NCBI RefSeq assembly: GCF_000619925.1
Contig: NZ_JHVB01000011.1
Span: 40,030-104,029 of the forward strand
Direction: 5' to 3'
Origin: Treponema sp. C6A8
GTDB taxonomy: Bacteria > Spirochaetota > Spirochaetia > Treponematales > Treponemataceae
DNA length: 64,000 nucleotides
Shown here: positions 8,144 to 16,762 of the stretch, piece by piece
Layout of the letters: the number at the start of each line of letters is the position of its first letter
Position numbering within the stretch: the stretch's first letter is position 1
Made by a program: the position numbers and the translations under genes
The notes under the pieces: model-generated
Told to the model about the DNA's origin: nothing
The model's input: only the letters and a program-made list of their open reading frames with translations
The model's database searches: none

Positions 8144-9634
8144 TTAAAGTGGAATATTTCCGTGCTTTTTCAATGGTTTATCCATATTTGCTTTTTCAAG
8201 CAGGAAGTCAAAACTCTTCACGATATACTTACGAGTCTCTTCCGGATTAATAACTTCAGAAATATATCCGCGTTTAGCCGCAATTTTTGGAGTCATAATC
8301 TCGTTCTTGTATTCTTCAGACTTCTGTGCAACTTCCTGTGCCTTGTTAGGATCAGCAAGCTCCTTTGCATACAAAATACCGATAGCACCTTCAGCACCCA
8401 TAACGGCGATTTCTGATGCAGGCCATGCGTAAACAAAGTCAGCTCCAAGGTGTTTAGAACACATTGCAATGTAAGCTCCACCGTAAGCCTTGCGGGTAAT
8501 TACAGTTACCTTTGGAACGGTAGATTCAGAATAAGCGTAAATTACCTTTGCACCGTGGCGGATAATACCCTTCTGCTCTTCCTGAGGTCCCGGAATAAAG
8601 CCAGGAACATCAACAAAAGTCAAAAGAGGAATATTATAAGCGTCGCAGTAGCGTACGTGGCGGGCAATCTTATCAGATGCATCGCAGTCAAGAACACCAC
8701 CCATTCCGGAAGGATTGTTAGCAACAATACCAACCGAGCGGCCGTCAACCTTTGCAAAACCGGTTACACAGTTCTTTGCAAATTCAGCGGAAGTTTCAAA
8801 GAAAGAATCATCATCAGTTACGCAGTCAATAACCTGGCGGATATCGTAGCCCTGACGTGGATTTTCAGGCAGAATCTCCTGAATGCGTTTTGCCTTTTTC
8901 TTTTCATCAAATTTGATTTTTGCGGCCTGAACAATTTCATCACCATAGTAGTGAGGAATATAGTCCAAAAGCTTGCGAACCTGCTCGTAGCAGTTCTGTT
9001 CAGTTTCACAGCGGAACTGAGCAACACCAGACTTCTGAGAGTGAATGGAAGCACCGCCCAAATCCTCAGCAGAAATATCAAGGAACATTACAGATTTTAC
9101 AACCTTAGGACCAGTAATAAAAAGCTGAGAAATCTTATCAACAGCAAAAATAAAGTCAGTAATTCCAGGGCTGTAAACCGCACCACCGGCACAAGGACCT
9201 GCAATAATAGAAATCTGAGGAACAGAGCCTGAAGCGCGAACGTTCTGATAGAACAAATCACCGTAACCGCAGAGGGCGTCAACACCTTCCTGAATGCGGG
9301 CTCCACCCGAATCGTTAATTCCGATTACAGGGCAGCGGCTCTGAATAGCCTTGTCGATGAGTTCAGCGATTTTTTCACCGTGCATAAGACCAAGCGAACC
9401 ACCCTGAACAGTAAAATCCTGAGCATAAACGGCAACCTTACGTCCGTTAATTTTTCCAAAACCTGTAATTACGCCATCATAAGGAATGTCCTTTTTTTCC
9501 ATTCCAAAGCTAGTACAGTTGTGGCGCACGCCGGAATAAATCTCAACAAAAGTATCTTTATCACAAAGCGCATTGATGCGTTCAATAGCATGAAGTTTAC
9601 CCTTCTGATGCTGTTTTTCAATATTGTATTCCAT
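8144..9634 (-). CDS. Acyl-CoA carboxylase carboxyltransferase / biotin-dependent decarboxylase alpha subunit
   Basis: 496 residues, two crotonase-like carboxyltransferase halves. N-half has GGSLGLMHGEKIAELIDKAI and INDSGGARIQEGV; C-half has NNPSGMGGVLDCDASDKIAR, VDVPGFIPGPQEE and RKAYGGAYIAM, with ASEIAVMGAEGA. These fit the propionyl-CoA carboxylase beta / methylmalonyl-CoA decarboxylase alpha family. It moves CO2 between biotin and an acyl-CoA (propionyl- or methylmalonyl-CoA most likely), a common step in propionate/succinate fermentation. No biotin carboxyl-carrier or membrane decarboxylase gene lies next to it, so partners are elsewhere. SD GAGG. Family very sure; direction of reaction open. 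Confidence 0.9.
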   Translation of the reverse strand: MEYNIEKQHQKGKLHAIERINALCDKDTFVEIYSGVRHNCTSFGMEKKDIPYDGVITGFGKINGRKVAVYAQDFTVQGGSLGLMHGEKIAELIDKAIQSRCPVIGINDSGGARIQEGVDALCGYGDLFYQNVRASGSVPQISIIAGPCAGGAVYSPGITDFIFAVDKISQLFITGPKVVKSVMFLDISAEDLGGASIHSQKSGVAQFRCETEQNCYEQVRKLLDYIPHYYGDEIVQAAKIKFDEKKKAKRIQEILPENPRQGYDIRQVIDCVTDDDSFFETSAEFAKNCVTGFAKVDGRSVGIVANNPSGMGGVLDCDASDKIARHVRYCDAYNIPLLTFVDVPGFIPGPQEEQKGIIRHGAKVIYAYSESTVPKVTVITRKAYGGAYIAMCSKHLGADFVYAWPASEIAVMGAEGAIGILYAKELADPNKAQEVAQKSEEYKNEIMTPKIAAKRGYISEVINPEETRKYIVKSFDFLLEKANMDKPLKKHGNIPL

Positions 9635-9996
9635 TTATTACCTCGTGCTCCTATAATATTACACAATCCGAATAAGTGTCAATATGACAAAAAATAAAGA
9701 AATGTCAAAGAAAATAATGCACATAGGGGTGGGGAAAGTCTCCCCCTCGCTCCCAAGTCCTCACTCGCAAAGCTCGCTCCGGTCTTGTCCGCTACCCCCT
9801 CTGCGGGGTTCAAACGCCGCCCCGCAACGCCCGGCTGGTAGTATTCTATGTTTGTTGCATTACACTTAAATGCATAATTTATGCATTTTATTAAATAATC
9901 AATATAGGAAAAATCTAACATCTACATAACAAGGTTATAGATTTTTATTATTCTTCTATTTCAAAATTTCGTAAAACATAGCCTGATTACTAAATT
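9635..9996. other. Intergenic region holding GC-rich repeat A2
   Basis: 362 bases between the carboxyltransferase start and the next gene's stop. Apart from the repeat at 9,726-9,834 and AT-rich flanks (9,840-9,996) I see no gene; short frames here are translations of the repeat. Confidence 0.5.
9726..9834 (-). repeat. GC-rich intergenic repeat, copy A2
   Basis: Plus-strand reading: GGGGTGGGGAAAGTCTCCCC, then CTCGCTCC, a variable centre, CCGCTACCCCCTCTGCGGGG, GCCGCCCCGCAACGCC. It is the reverse complement of the A1/A4 block order and has no AGGTT arm. Confidence 0.75.
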
Positions 9997-10524
9997 TTAG
10001 TTATCATTGGATGGTTGTATGACACCAATTTGAACATCTATCTGAAGAGGAACCCCGTTATCATCGGTATTTAAGCTATATTTTGATTTATATTTATCCT
10101 TAAAAAATTGGCACCAATCTACAAAATATTCTTCGTCTACACCAAAAATATAATTAGTTATAAGCGTTTTGCTCATTTCTTCATACTTTTCACTCATTCT
10201 TTTTTTCGCACTTAAGTATGTATGATTTTTGTTGTCATCGACATAAACCGCAGACATTGTATATTTTTTAATCTTATCCTTAAATTTTTGTGTGATAGTT
10301 ACTGAAACCCAACCATTAGTTATACTATCATTTTTGTATATCTCATGGTCTGCAAGTTCAAGTTTCAAGTTGTCATATTCTGCTGTCATAACAACATTCT
10401 GTCCGTCTTTTGGAACTGCTGCCAAAGCAATAGCTCTATCAAGAAAGTCAAGTGCAGTCTCTTGTGCAAACACCGCACCTGTCAAAATCATCAAAACTAG
10501 AATGATGCTAAAAATCTTTTTCAT
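9997..10524 (-). CDS. Secreted protein of unknown function
   Basis: 175 residues from the ATG at 10524 (MKKIFSIILVLMILTGAVFA, signal peptide, cleavage near AQE), preceded by SD GGAG. The longer frame from 10560 lacks an SD. The mature part is mixed alpha/beta, with a Lys-rich middle and the central segment YTMSAVYVDDNKNHTYLSAK. No domain recognised. First of a run of small exported proteins in an AT-rich patch (9,997-12,241), all on the minus strand and each with its own spacing, so probably not one operon. Confidence 0.65.
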   Translation of the reverse strand: MKKIFSIILVLMILTGAVFAQETALDFLDRAIALAAVPKDGQNVVMTAEYDNLKLELADHEIYKNDSITNGWVSVTITQKFKDKIKKYTMSAVYVDDNKNHTYLSAKKRMSEKYEEMSKTLITNYIFGVDEEYFVDWCQFFKDKYKSKYSLNTDDNGVPLQIDVQIGVIQPSNDN

Positions 10525-10671
10525 TTTAAACTCCAATAATTTGTCAATTTTGTAAAACACTCTTCGAGTATCATATTTTATGAGGTATTTTCTTCTGAAA
10601 TTGGAAGAACATATTACCTATTTATCAGCAGTAATTTTATTCTCATCATTGAATTCCCTAGAATACAAGGC

Positions 10672-10896
10672 TTAACCGTTCTTTGCGATTATCACAATCA
10701 GAATAACAACTGCTATAATCAAACAAATTACAAATCTTGCTGCAGACTGACCTGCACTGTGATGGACTGTTTCATAATGTTCTTTCACAAAGTTGCCATT
10801 TTCATCTTTTCTCTGAATAGTGGTTTCTGATTTGTCAGATTTAAACGCCTTAAAGATAATCCACACGAAAACAAAGAAAATTATAAAACCTATCAT
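10672..10896 (-). CDS. Small two-segment membrane protein
   Basis: 74 residues: hydrophobic segment 1-16 (IGFIIFFVFVWIIFKAF), a charged middle with TTIQRKDENGNFVKEHYE, and a second hydrophobic segment 52-71 (FVICLIIAVVILIVIIA). SD AGGA before ATG. Predicted hairpin in the inner membrane. No family recognised; could be a toxin-like or accessory peptide, but nothing shows this. Confidence 0.5.
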   Translation of the reverse strand: MIGFIIFFVFVWIIFKAFKSDKSETTIQRKDENGNFVKEHYETVHHSAGQSAARFVICLIIAVVILIVIIAKNG

Positions 10897-11062
10897 CTTA
10901 TTTCCTCATTTTACAGATTTAATTTTTGAAATCTTTGTAATGCATAATTTTATTCTCATGGTGTTTAAAACCTTCCGAAAAGAGAAAGAACTTGTTTGGC
11001 ACTTAGTACAAACTGAAAAGAAACTTTGCTTGTAGTTCTGAATGTCATAGGATAATGAATAT

Positions 11063-11647
11063 TTACTTCTCCCATACAATTAATTCTTCCTGATTTTTAC
11101 CAAGAAACTTAGCTATACGCTCAATATTTTCAGTTGTGTGTGAAAGTTCATAATGGTAATACCAATAGTTACACCCGTTTCCGTCAGGTCTGTCTATCGT
11201 TGTTGTTGTATATTCCAGGCCTTCAATTTTAGGATAGTAAATACTACATTCAATTTCGGGATGTATAAACTTTTTTCTATCCTTGAAGAAACGGTCATTG
11301 TAAACAGTACACCCCAATTCAAAAAGCAGATTGTTTATTTTAGAAATAGTTTTATCCCAATCAATTTCTTTTTGTGTGGTACTTTCTTCCGTCGGAGTAT
11401 TAACATCTCCAACATCTCCTGTACCAGATACTTCTTCGGTAGCGGAAGTTTCTTCTTCTGAACCATCTTCAACGTCTGAAATTACTCCTACATCTGAAAC
11501 GTCTTCCACTGTTTCTTCAGACGGAACGGGCTTTTCATTCTTTATTTTTTCAGTCGTTGTAGAACCAACAGTTATGTTGACATCATTATTCATTGAACAT
11601 GAAATACAGAGTAGACAGGTAAAAAGAATGATAATAATTTTTTTCAT
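11063..11647 (-). CDS. Acidic Thr/Glu-rich lipoprotein
   Basis: 194 residues. The type II signal peptide MKKIIIILFTCLLCISC carries a lipobox (CISC, Cys17). It is followed by a low-complexity acidic stalk rich in Glu, Val, Thr, Asp and Gly (about 40-90) with repeated EE-T and DVG units, and a compact C-terminal domain (about 95-194) with WDKTISKINNLLFELG and NGCNYWYYHYELSHT. Likely a surface-exposed lipoprotein whose flexible stalk carries the C-terminal domain away from the membrane. No recognised domain. Confidence 0.6.
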   Translation of the reverse strand: MKKIIIILFTCLLCISCSMNNDVNITVGSTTTEKIKNEKPVPSEETVEDVSDVGVISDVEDGSEEETSATEEVSGTGDVGDVNTPTEESTTQKEIDWDKTISKINNLLFELGCTVYNDRFFKDRKKFIHPEIECSIYYPKIEGLEYTTTTIDRPDGNGCNYWYYHYELSHTTENIERIAKFLGKNQEELIVWEK

Positions 11648-11704
11648 AGATATTCCTCGATATGGTGTAACACATTCCGAAAACGGAAGGGTGTATTTAT
11701 TTCA

Positions 11705-12241
11705 TTATAATTCTATATCATCTGATGCAGCCGTTTGCATTTCTTTAGTAATTGAACGCGAGTTGTATGTGACAAATACCCATTCTCCAAGTTTTGCCCT
11801 AAAACCATTAATTTGATTATTTACAGAAACTGTAACTATTAAATCTGTAAAGAGAAGCCATTGATATCCAAATTTAATTTTTTCATCTGAATCTATTGGA
11901 TAATAAAGGCTTCCATATTTTTCAATTAATTTATTCCATAAAGCGTCATATTGTGTTTGAGTAAAATCTTCATAAATAACACGTACCCAATATAGTTTAT
12001 TTTTATAAAAACGAAATACCCGACTTACTTTACCAGATTCAGCAGTATAGCATTCCTCATTAGTCATACAATCTGCATCCCATAATTTTATTAAATCAGG
12101 AAACTTAGATTTTACTTTTTCTACAGAAGAACCCCATTCTAATTCCTCATAACCGTCAATATAATTTTTCGCTTTAGTCTCTTGTGAATACAAAATAATT
12201 GGTAAAATAAGAATAAAAATACAAATAAAGAATTTCTTCAT
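11705..12241 (-). CDS. Secreted protein of unknown function
   Basis: 178 residues from ATG 12241 (MKKFFICIFILILPIILYSQ, signal peptide) with an ideal SD (AGGAGG). The start at 12277 is upstream of the SD and is rejected. The motif YIDGYEELEWGSSVEKVKSK near the mature N-terminus is a W/G-S pattern seen in small periplasmic proteins. The pattern fits a compact alpha/beta fold of roughly 150 residues, but I cannot name a family. Probably periplasmic. Confidence 0.6.
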   Translation of the reverse strand: MKKFFICIFILILPIILYSQETKAKNYIDGYEELEWGSSVEKVKSKFPDLIKLWDADCMTNEECYTAESGKVSRVFRFYKNKLYWVRVIYEDFTQTQYDALWNKLIEKYGSLYYPIDSDEKIKFGYQWLLFTDLIVTVSVNNQINGFRAKLGEWVFVTYNSRSITKEMQTAASDDIEL

Positions 12242-12402
12242 AAATGTACCTCCTAAATTTAAATGAGTGATAAACATTTATTTCTTATTAGTAAGAAATA
12301 GAAAATTACATTAAATAAAAAAACTTTTTATTTGTTAGCATAAAGAACAAGGTCTTTTACAGCTTTTATTGTTGTTTAACTATCTAAAAATATGATGTAT
12401 GT

Positions 12403-12490
12403 GCTAATGGCGTATTAATATGCTTTTTATAATTATTATAAAAGGCTAAAAGCAAATTGTCAAATTGTTTTATACGCTGATAGCATATTA
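12403..12490. promoter_or_regulatory. Two direct operator-like repeats upstream of xre gene
   Basis: GCTAATGGCGTATTA (12403-12417) and GCTGATAGCATATTA (12476-12490) share 12 of 15 bases. The second overlaps the presumed promoter (TTGTCA 12457-12462, 18-base spacer, TAGCAT 12481-12486) and ends 3 bases before the ATG at 12494: good placement for autorepression. Confidence 0.5.
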
Positions 12491-12493
12491 TAT

Positions 12494-12796
12494 ATGGATT
12501 TGAGAACTGTTTTTATTTCTAATATAAAAAAGTATCGTAAAGAAAAATCAATGTCACAAATGCTGTTAGCCGAAAAATGCAGTACTTCTACAAGTTATAT
12601 AGGTGAAATTGAAATTGGAAAGAAGTTCCCGTCCATAGAAATGGTTCAGAAAATCGCAGAAGCATTGGAAATACAGCCTTATAAATTATTTATGGATAAA
12701 GATGAAATTTATATTGCTTCTTTATCTCCTGAAATACAAAAGGAAATAGTTGATAAAATTCAGAAATCTGTTGAAGATATTGTTTATAATCGATGA
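12494..12796 (+). CDS. Xre-family helix-turn-helix regulator
   Basis: 100 residues. HTH_3 domain at about 5-62: NIKKYRKEKSMSQMLLAEKC, then STSTSYIGEIEIGKKFPS and MVQKIAEALEIQPYKLF. The remaining 35 residues form a helical tail, possibly for dimerisation. No SD; a promoter placed so that transcription would begin at or beside the ATG predicts a leaderless mRNA. No partner toxin follows directly (the PIN module 100 bases downstream has its own promoter and antitoxin). May control the small secreted genes transcribed away from it. Family sure. Confidence 0.85.
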   Translation: MDLRTVFISNIKKYRKEKSMSQMLLAEKCSTSTSYIGEIEIGKKFPSIEMVQKIAEALEIQPYKLFMDKDEIYIASLSPEIQKEIVDKIQKSVEDIVYNR

Positions 12797-12847
12797 TATT
12801 TGATTTAGCAGTGTAACAAATTCATTGAAAAAATATTTCATAAAGCT

Positions 12848-12877
12848 TTAACAAAAAACTAATAACTGTGATATAAT
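12848..12877 (+). promoter_or_regulatory. Promoter of PIN toxin-antitoxin operon
   Basis: TTAACA (12848-12853), 18-base spacer, TATAAT (12872-12877), then SD AAGGAGG and ATG at 12899. Confidence 0.65.
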
Positions 12878-12898
12878 CCTTTTATAAGGAGGCGCAAT

Positions 12899-13168
12899 AT
12901 GGCAGCTATGCCGCTCAGACAAAGAGCTATCAATTATATAGATACTTTAGATGACGAACAGACTCTAAGTGTTATTGCTTTTATTGAAAATATGCCTCAA
13001 AAGAAACGTTCCTTGCAGAATTCAAAAACTCCAGAAGAACGCGAATTAGCAAAACAGGCGTTAGATGACCTTTTTTCAATGGCTCGCCCTGCAAAAAATG
13101 AAATAAGTATCAACGGACGTAAGGAAATTGCAAAAGCCATGTGGAGAAAGTATGAAAGTCTTAATTGA
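12899..13168 (+). CDS. Putative antitoxin of PIN-domain module
   Basis: 89 residues, MAAMPLRQRAINYIDTLDDE at the N-terminus, then TPEERELAKQALDDLFSMAR and a basic C-terminal segment. It sits directly before, and overlaps by 17 bases, a PIN toxin gene, with a strong SD and its own promoter. The sequence resembles small helical antitoxins found beside VapC-like toxins in Firmicutes and spirochaetes rather than a classical VapB AbrB-fold. It presumably binds and blocks the toxin through its C-terminal part. Role from context; no DNA-binding motif I can name. Confidence 0.65.
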   Translation: MAAMPLRQRAINYIDTLDDEQTLSVIAFIENMPQKKRSLQNSKTPEERELAKQALDDLFSMARPAKNEISINGRKEIAKAMWRKYESLN

Positions 13169-13577
13169 TACGAATATTCTTCTTGATGTTATTTTGCTAA
13201 GAGAACCTCATCTGGAACATTCTAAAAGAGTTTTGCAATGTTGTCAGACTCTCGTTGATGGTTATATAGCAGTTCATTCCTTTTCGAATATGTTTTATAT
13301 CCTTCATGAAATTGAAGAGTTTTCTATTGAAGAATGCCGCAATACCTTCAATAAACTTCTTTATGTTTTTGATGTAGCAGGCTTGAATAAGCATGATATT
13401 ATTTCAGCTGTAAATAATGTATCTTTTGATGATTTGGAAGATGCCATGCAGCATGAAGCTTCTGTTGCATCAGATCTTGATTACATCGTTACTAGAAATT
13501 GCAAAGATTTTAAGAATTCAACAATTTCTGCCGTTACTCCTGAAGAATTCTTATTAATTGTTCACGCAGATAAATAA
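13152..13577 (+). CDS. PIN-domain toxin (VapC-like ribonuclease)
   Basis: 141 residues from ATG 13152 (MKVLIDTNILLDVILLREPH) with SD GGAG; the frame opens upstream at 13128 but that start lies inside the antitoxin without an SD. PIN-domain acidic residues are visible: D in LIDTN, E in the helix around IEEFSIEEC, D in FDDLEDAMQ, and D in SDLDYIVTRNCKDF. This is the standard four-acid metal site of VapC-type nucleases that cut tRNA, rRNA or mRNA. The 17-base overlap with the antitoxin indicates translational coupling. Convergent with the diguanylate cyclase gene. Confidence 0.85.
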   Translation: MKVLIDTNILLDVILLREPHLEHSKRVLQCCQTLVDGYIAVHSFSNMFYILHEIEEFSIEECRNTFNKLLYVFDVAGLNKHDIISAVNNVSFDDLEDAMQHEASVASDLDYIVTRNCKDFKNSTISAVTPEEFLLIVHADK

Positions 13578-13578
13578 A

Positions 13579-15018
13579 TTAAACTTCCCTTACTGCCTTC
13601 ATCTGTTTTTTGCGGGCGTACATTTTCTGGTCGGCGCGTTTGAAGACATTGTCAACGTTTGTGTCGATGTTAGGGTCGAAGAGGGCATAACCGATGGCTG
13701 CGGAAACTTTTTCCCATGGTTCAAGACTGTCGTTTGCGGCATATTCTGATAAGACCTGATTAAATTCATTTGTAAGATTTATTATATTCTGATAGTCCTG
13801 ACCTTTCAGAATTACAACGAACTCGTCACCGCCGATTCTGAAAACCGGTGAATGTTCAAAAATATTGCAGACAAGATGACACAGCCTTTGAATGGAAATA
13901 TTTCCGTGCTCATGGCCGTAAGTGTCGTTTGTCTTTTTAAGGAAGTTCAGGTCAATCATTGCGATTCCGAACGGTTCTGCCCGGGCAGTTTCCATCATAA
14001 ACTGCAGCTTCATCATTTCCTTGTCATAGGCGGTTTTATTTCTTACGCCAGTGAGAGAGTCCTTATTTGCAAGCTCTGTCATCTGGCTTGCCTGTTTTTT
14101 CAAAAGTTCTGAGTCCAGCTCGGCAGAAACAAGGTCTACAACATAATCCTGCATATCGTGGGTCATCTGCTCGATTGCAGCGCAAAGCTTGTAAACTTCG
14201 TTTTTCTGCTTGATTTCCGGCGGATTAAACTGAAGCTGGTTGATGTTTCTCTGGCCGTGGCTTTTCTGAACAAATAAAACTGCGCTTCTTGAAAGCATTG
14301 TAATCGGTCTGATAACATTTGTTCGAGACCACAAAAGGAAAATCACCATAAATATAAGGCCAAGAATGATAATTATACCTGCAGTAAAAATTGCCTGCTT
14401 GTGAAGCAGTTTTTTAAGCATGGTAATATCAATGTCAACACCAAGAATTGCATAGGCATTGCTTTTTGAATCATAAAGAGTAAGTGCACCTGTATAATCA
14501 AAGCCCCATTCGGTTTTTTCTTCAAAAAATACCGGTATGCGTTTATCCATTATTTCAAATAATTTATTAACAGTCGGCAGGTCAAATTCATCGTCACTTA
14601 TCCAGCCAAGGTAGAGGTTTCCTTCCGTGTCGATGTAACGGTCGTAATAATTTTCCGCAGAAAGAACGCTCATTACGTTGCCGGTATGATTTCTATTCAA
14701 AGGCTTAACAATATAAAGATAATGAATGTTGAAATCTTCCTTAATTCCGTCCATGAATTTTTCAAGTTCATCATATTTTGGACTGCGTTCTGTCGTTTCA
14801 ATACATTTTTTAAGGTCTTCAGCATCAATGCTGGTTTCAACGTAATTTAAAATATCAATAATATAGGATTCATATCCCTGATAAAGCGAGCGTTTGTAGC
14901 TTAAGTGGCTGGTTATGCCAAGAACAAGGCAGAGGGTGATGATAAAAATAATACAACCAAGCGCGATGCTTCTTCCAAGAGGCTTGATGTTTTGAGTGGT
15001 CATTTTTTCTGCATTCAT
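13579..15018 (-). CDS. Membrane-bound diguanylate cyclase with periplasmic sensor
   Basis: 479 residues. TM1 about 17-37, a periplasmic sensor of about 165 residues (with YLYIVKPLNRNHTGNVMSVL and FDYTGALTLYDSKSNAYAI), TM2 about 205-228, a HAMP-like segment with NVIRPITMLSRSA, then GGDEF at about 320-475. Catalytic motif FRIGGDEFVVIL intact, with IDLNFLKKTNDTYGHEHG upstream. It makes cyclic di-GMP; no RxxD inhibitory site precedes GGDEF, so product inhibition is probably absent. Start: ATG 15018, with an extended -10 (TGTTATAAT) seven bases upstream and no SD, hence probably leaderless. The GTG at 15021 is an alternative. Confidence 0.9.
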   Translation of the reverse strand: MNAEKMTTQNIKPLGRSIALGCIIFIITLCLVLGITSHLSYKRSLYQGYESYIIDILNYVETSIDAEDLKKCIETTERSPKYDELEKFMDGIKEDFNIHYLYIVKPLNRNHTGNVMSVLSAENYYDRYIDTEGNLYLGWISDDEFDLPTVNKLFEIMDKRIPVFFEEKTEWGFDYTGALTLYDSKSNAYAILGVDIDITMLKKLLHKQAIFTAGIIIILGLIFMVIFLLWSRTNVIRPITMLSRSAVLFVQKSHGQRNINQLQFNPPEIKQKNEVYKLCAAIEQMTHDMQDYVVDLVSAELDSELLKKQASQMTELANKDSLTGVRNKTAYDKEMMKLQFMMETARAEPFGIAMIDLNFLKKTNDTYGHEHGNISIQRLCHLVCNIFEHSPVFRIGGDEFVVILKGQDYQNIINLTNEFNQVLSEYAANDSLEPWEKVSAAIGYALFDPNIDTNVDNVFKRADQKMYARKKQMKAVREV

Positions 15019-15025
15019 CACACCT

Positions 15026-15055
15026 ATTATAACACGTAATTATAAAAGGTGTGAA
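15026..15055 (-). promoter_or_regulatory. Promoter of GGDEF gene, start at the ATG
   Basis: Minus strand: TTCACA (15055-15050), 18-base spacer, TGT then TATAAT (15031-15026), 7 bases, ATG at 15018. Confidence 0.6.
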
Positions 15056-15067
15056 AATTTTTTTTGC

Positions 15068-16741
15068 TTAAAAACCAGCACGAAGGATTTTTTCCTGATT
15101 TTCCATAACAGTATGGGAAGGCACCCACTGATAACGGAAGCGAAGGCGGTCAACGGCTTTTACGACATCATCATTTTCTGCAGCAAGTGCTTCGTAATAT
15201 TCAGACTTGAACTCTGCAGTGTCAAAAGAAAGCGGTTCTGCCTGCACGTCAATTCCCGTAAGTAGCCAGCGGTTTTTATGCCAGGAAAGAATGAGGTCTC
15301 CTGTCGTGTATTCAACCTTAAGTTCGCCAGTTTCTGTATTAGTTTCTACCATATAATAAGAAACATTGAGAGTAGTAGTTGAATTGCTGCTTAAGTCTCC
15401 GTCATTTTTATATGGGGCAGGGCGGGCTTTTTTTGTAGTCGGCACTGCATCCAGCTGAGATTTATAGCCGTCAATTACAAGGTTTGAGATTCCCCAGACG
15501 CTGGTGTTTGAATCTGAAATCTTATCCTTGGCGTAAAAAAACCATTTTTCAGGCTTCTGGTTCTGGCTGGTAAAAGTGTAGGCCTGGCTTGCGGCGTCTG
15601 CAACGTGCATGTTTGTAATTGCCGTAAGATAGCTTTTGAAAGGGGTGCCTTTTGACGCTGCCATCATCAGCTGAACGTCTTTTTCGTTGATGGCCTGGAA
15701 AAAGCATTCCGTTACCTGAGTCGGACTGAGTCCGATTGTTGTCGGCTGTGAAAGGTTTGATTTTACAATGCTTACCGCAAACATCCATACGATTAAGATT
15801 GCTGCTGCAACTGCAAGGATTTTTGTAGAGTTTTTTTTGAGCATTCTCTTACGGTCAAGTCTACTGTTTTTTGCTTTTAAATATTCTTCAGAACGTTTTT
15901 TGAAACTTTCGCTGTTCTGCACTGTATAATCTTTTGATTTTGAGGTATGGTTCAAAATTAATTTGAAAAGATTGTCGTGTAAATATAAACGTTCTTTCAG
16001 GGTTCCATATGGTCTTTGCGAAATTGCACGGTTTATAAGGTCGGCAGTTTCTTTGTCTATTCCTTCTACGGCATATTCTACTGGAAGAAAGTTTTTGTCC
16101 ATTATGTCTGCGAATCGTTCATCGGGATTTTCTTTTGCAAAAGGGAACTGACCGGTTAGCAGTCTGTATGTAATTACAGCCTGTGTAAAAAGAATTGAAG
16201 TTGAATAATTTAAAAGCGGAATGCGGTAGAAACCGATATAGCGTGAAAAGATTTTGTCATCAGCTGCTGGAACTGAATTAAAAAAGATTTCTTCCGGCAA
16301 AAAGATTATGTTTGCTTTATTTGTACCAAAGCTTATGAGAATTCCACCTCCGTTTTGCGGGAGACGTATTTCTCTATGCGCAGCGAATCTAATGGCAGCG
16401 CAGATTAGGGTTGCGGCTTTTACGTAATTAGGGTCGTTAGATTCGGAGAGGTCAGCCAGCGCAGCTGCGGAAGGTGCATTTTCTTCCATAAAATCAAAAG
16501 TTCCTTCATAAAAGACAATGCTTTTTCCGCTTACGTCGGTTTCGCTTTTTATGCTGTCGAAATTCCATTCAGAAAATGAAAACTCCAGTTCTTCAGGGAT
16601 TTCTTTTCCATCAGTTAAACCACACTGAGCAATAATTCCTTTCTCAGTAAGAAGACTTGCAAAACGTGTTTTAGCAAACGCTTCTTCTGTCATTCCAGAA
16701 CTGAGTTTTATTTTTTTTCCTGTAATTTCAATCAACTGCAT
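15068..16741 (-). CDS. Membrane protein with degenerate kinase-like domain and NTF2-like tail
   Basis: 557 residues. N-terminal cytoplasmic part (1-300) resembles the C-lobe of a Ser/Thr kinase: an NGGGILISFGTNKANIIFLP stretch like the catalytic-loop strand region, and ILFTQAVITYRLLTGQFPF like helix F and the following PF motif. The glycine loop, catalytic HRD and DFG are missing, so it would be a pseudokinase. One TM at about 302-322 (KILAVAAAILIVWMFAVSIV). The exported C-terminal region (about 330-557), starting SPTQVTECFFQAINEKDVQL, looks like an NTF2/SnoaL-type fold. SD AGGGA. It follows hflC on the same strand with little spacing, so it may be part of the HflKC operon. The pseudokinase reading is inference. 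Confidence 0.6.
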   Translation of the reverse strand: MQLIEITGKKIKLSSGMTEEAFAKTRFASLLTEKGIIAQCGLTDGKEIPEELEFSFSEWNFDSIKSETDVSGKSIVFYEGTFDFMEENAPSAAALADLSESNDPNYVKAATLICAAIRFAAHREIRLPQNGGGILISFGTNKANIIFLPEEIFFNSVPAADDKIFSRYIGFYRIPLLNYSTSILFTQAVITYRLLTGQFPFAKENPDERFADIMDKNFLPVEYAVEGIDKETADLINRAISQRPYGTLKERLYLHDNLFKLILNHTSKSKDYTVQNSESFKKRSEEYLKAKNSRLDRKRMLKKNSTKILAVAAAILIVWMFAVSIVKSNLSQPTTIGLSPTQVTECFFQAINEKDVQLMMAASKGTPFKSYLTAITNMHVADAASQAYTFTSQNQKPEKWFFYAKDKISDSNTSVWGISNLVIDGYKSQLDAVPTTKKARPAPYKNDGDLSSNSTTTLNVSYYMVETNTETGELKVEYTTGDLILSWHKNRWLLTGIDVQAEPLSFDTAEFKSEYYEALAAENDDVVKAVDRLRFRYQWVPSHTVMENQEKILRAGF

Positions 16742-16762
16742 AAATTTTCCCTGTATGAATTT

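Noticed and set aside
8011..8416. Plus-strand frames across the carboxyltransferase end and the palindrome
   Set aside because: They are antisense to a well-supported gene and are partly translations of the P1 hairpin; no SD and no family.
8450..9232. 260-codon plus-strand frame opposite the carboxyltransferase
   Set aside because: Long only because the antisense of a codon-biased gene lacks stops; basic, Asn-rich product with no SD.
9684..9921. Frames in repeat A2 with Ser/Pro/Arg-rich peptides
   Set aside because: They are translations of the GC-rich repeat; the same peptides arise wherever the repeat occurs.
12494..13577. Xre gene as the antitoxin of the PIN toxin
   Set aside because: A separate small gene with its own promoter directly precedes and overlaps the toxin, and 100 bases separate it from the Xre gene.
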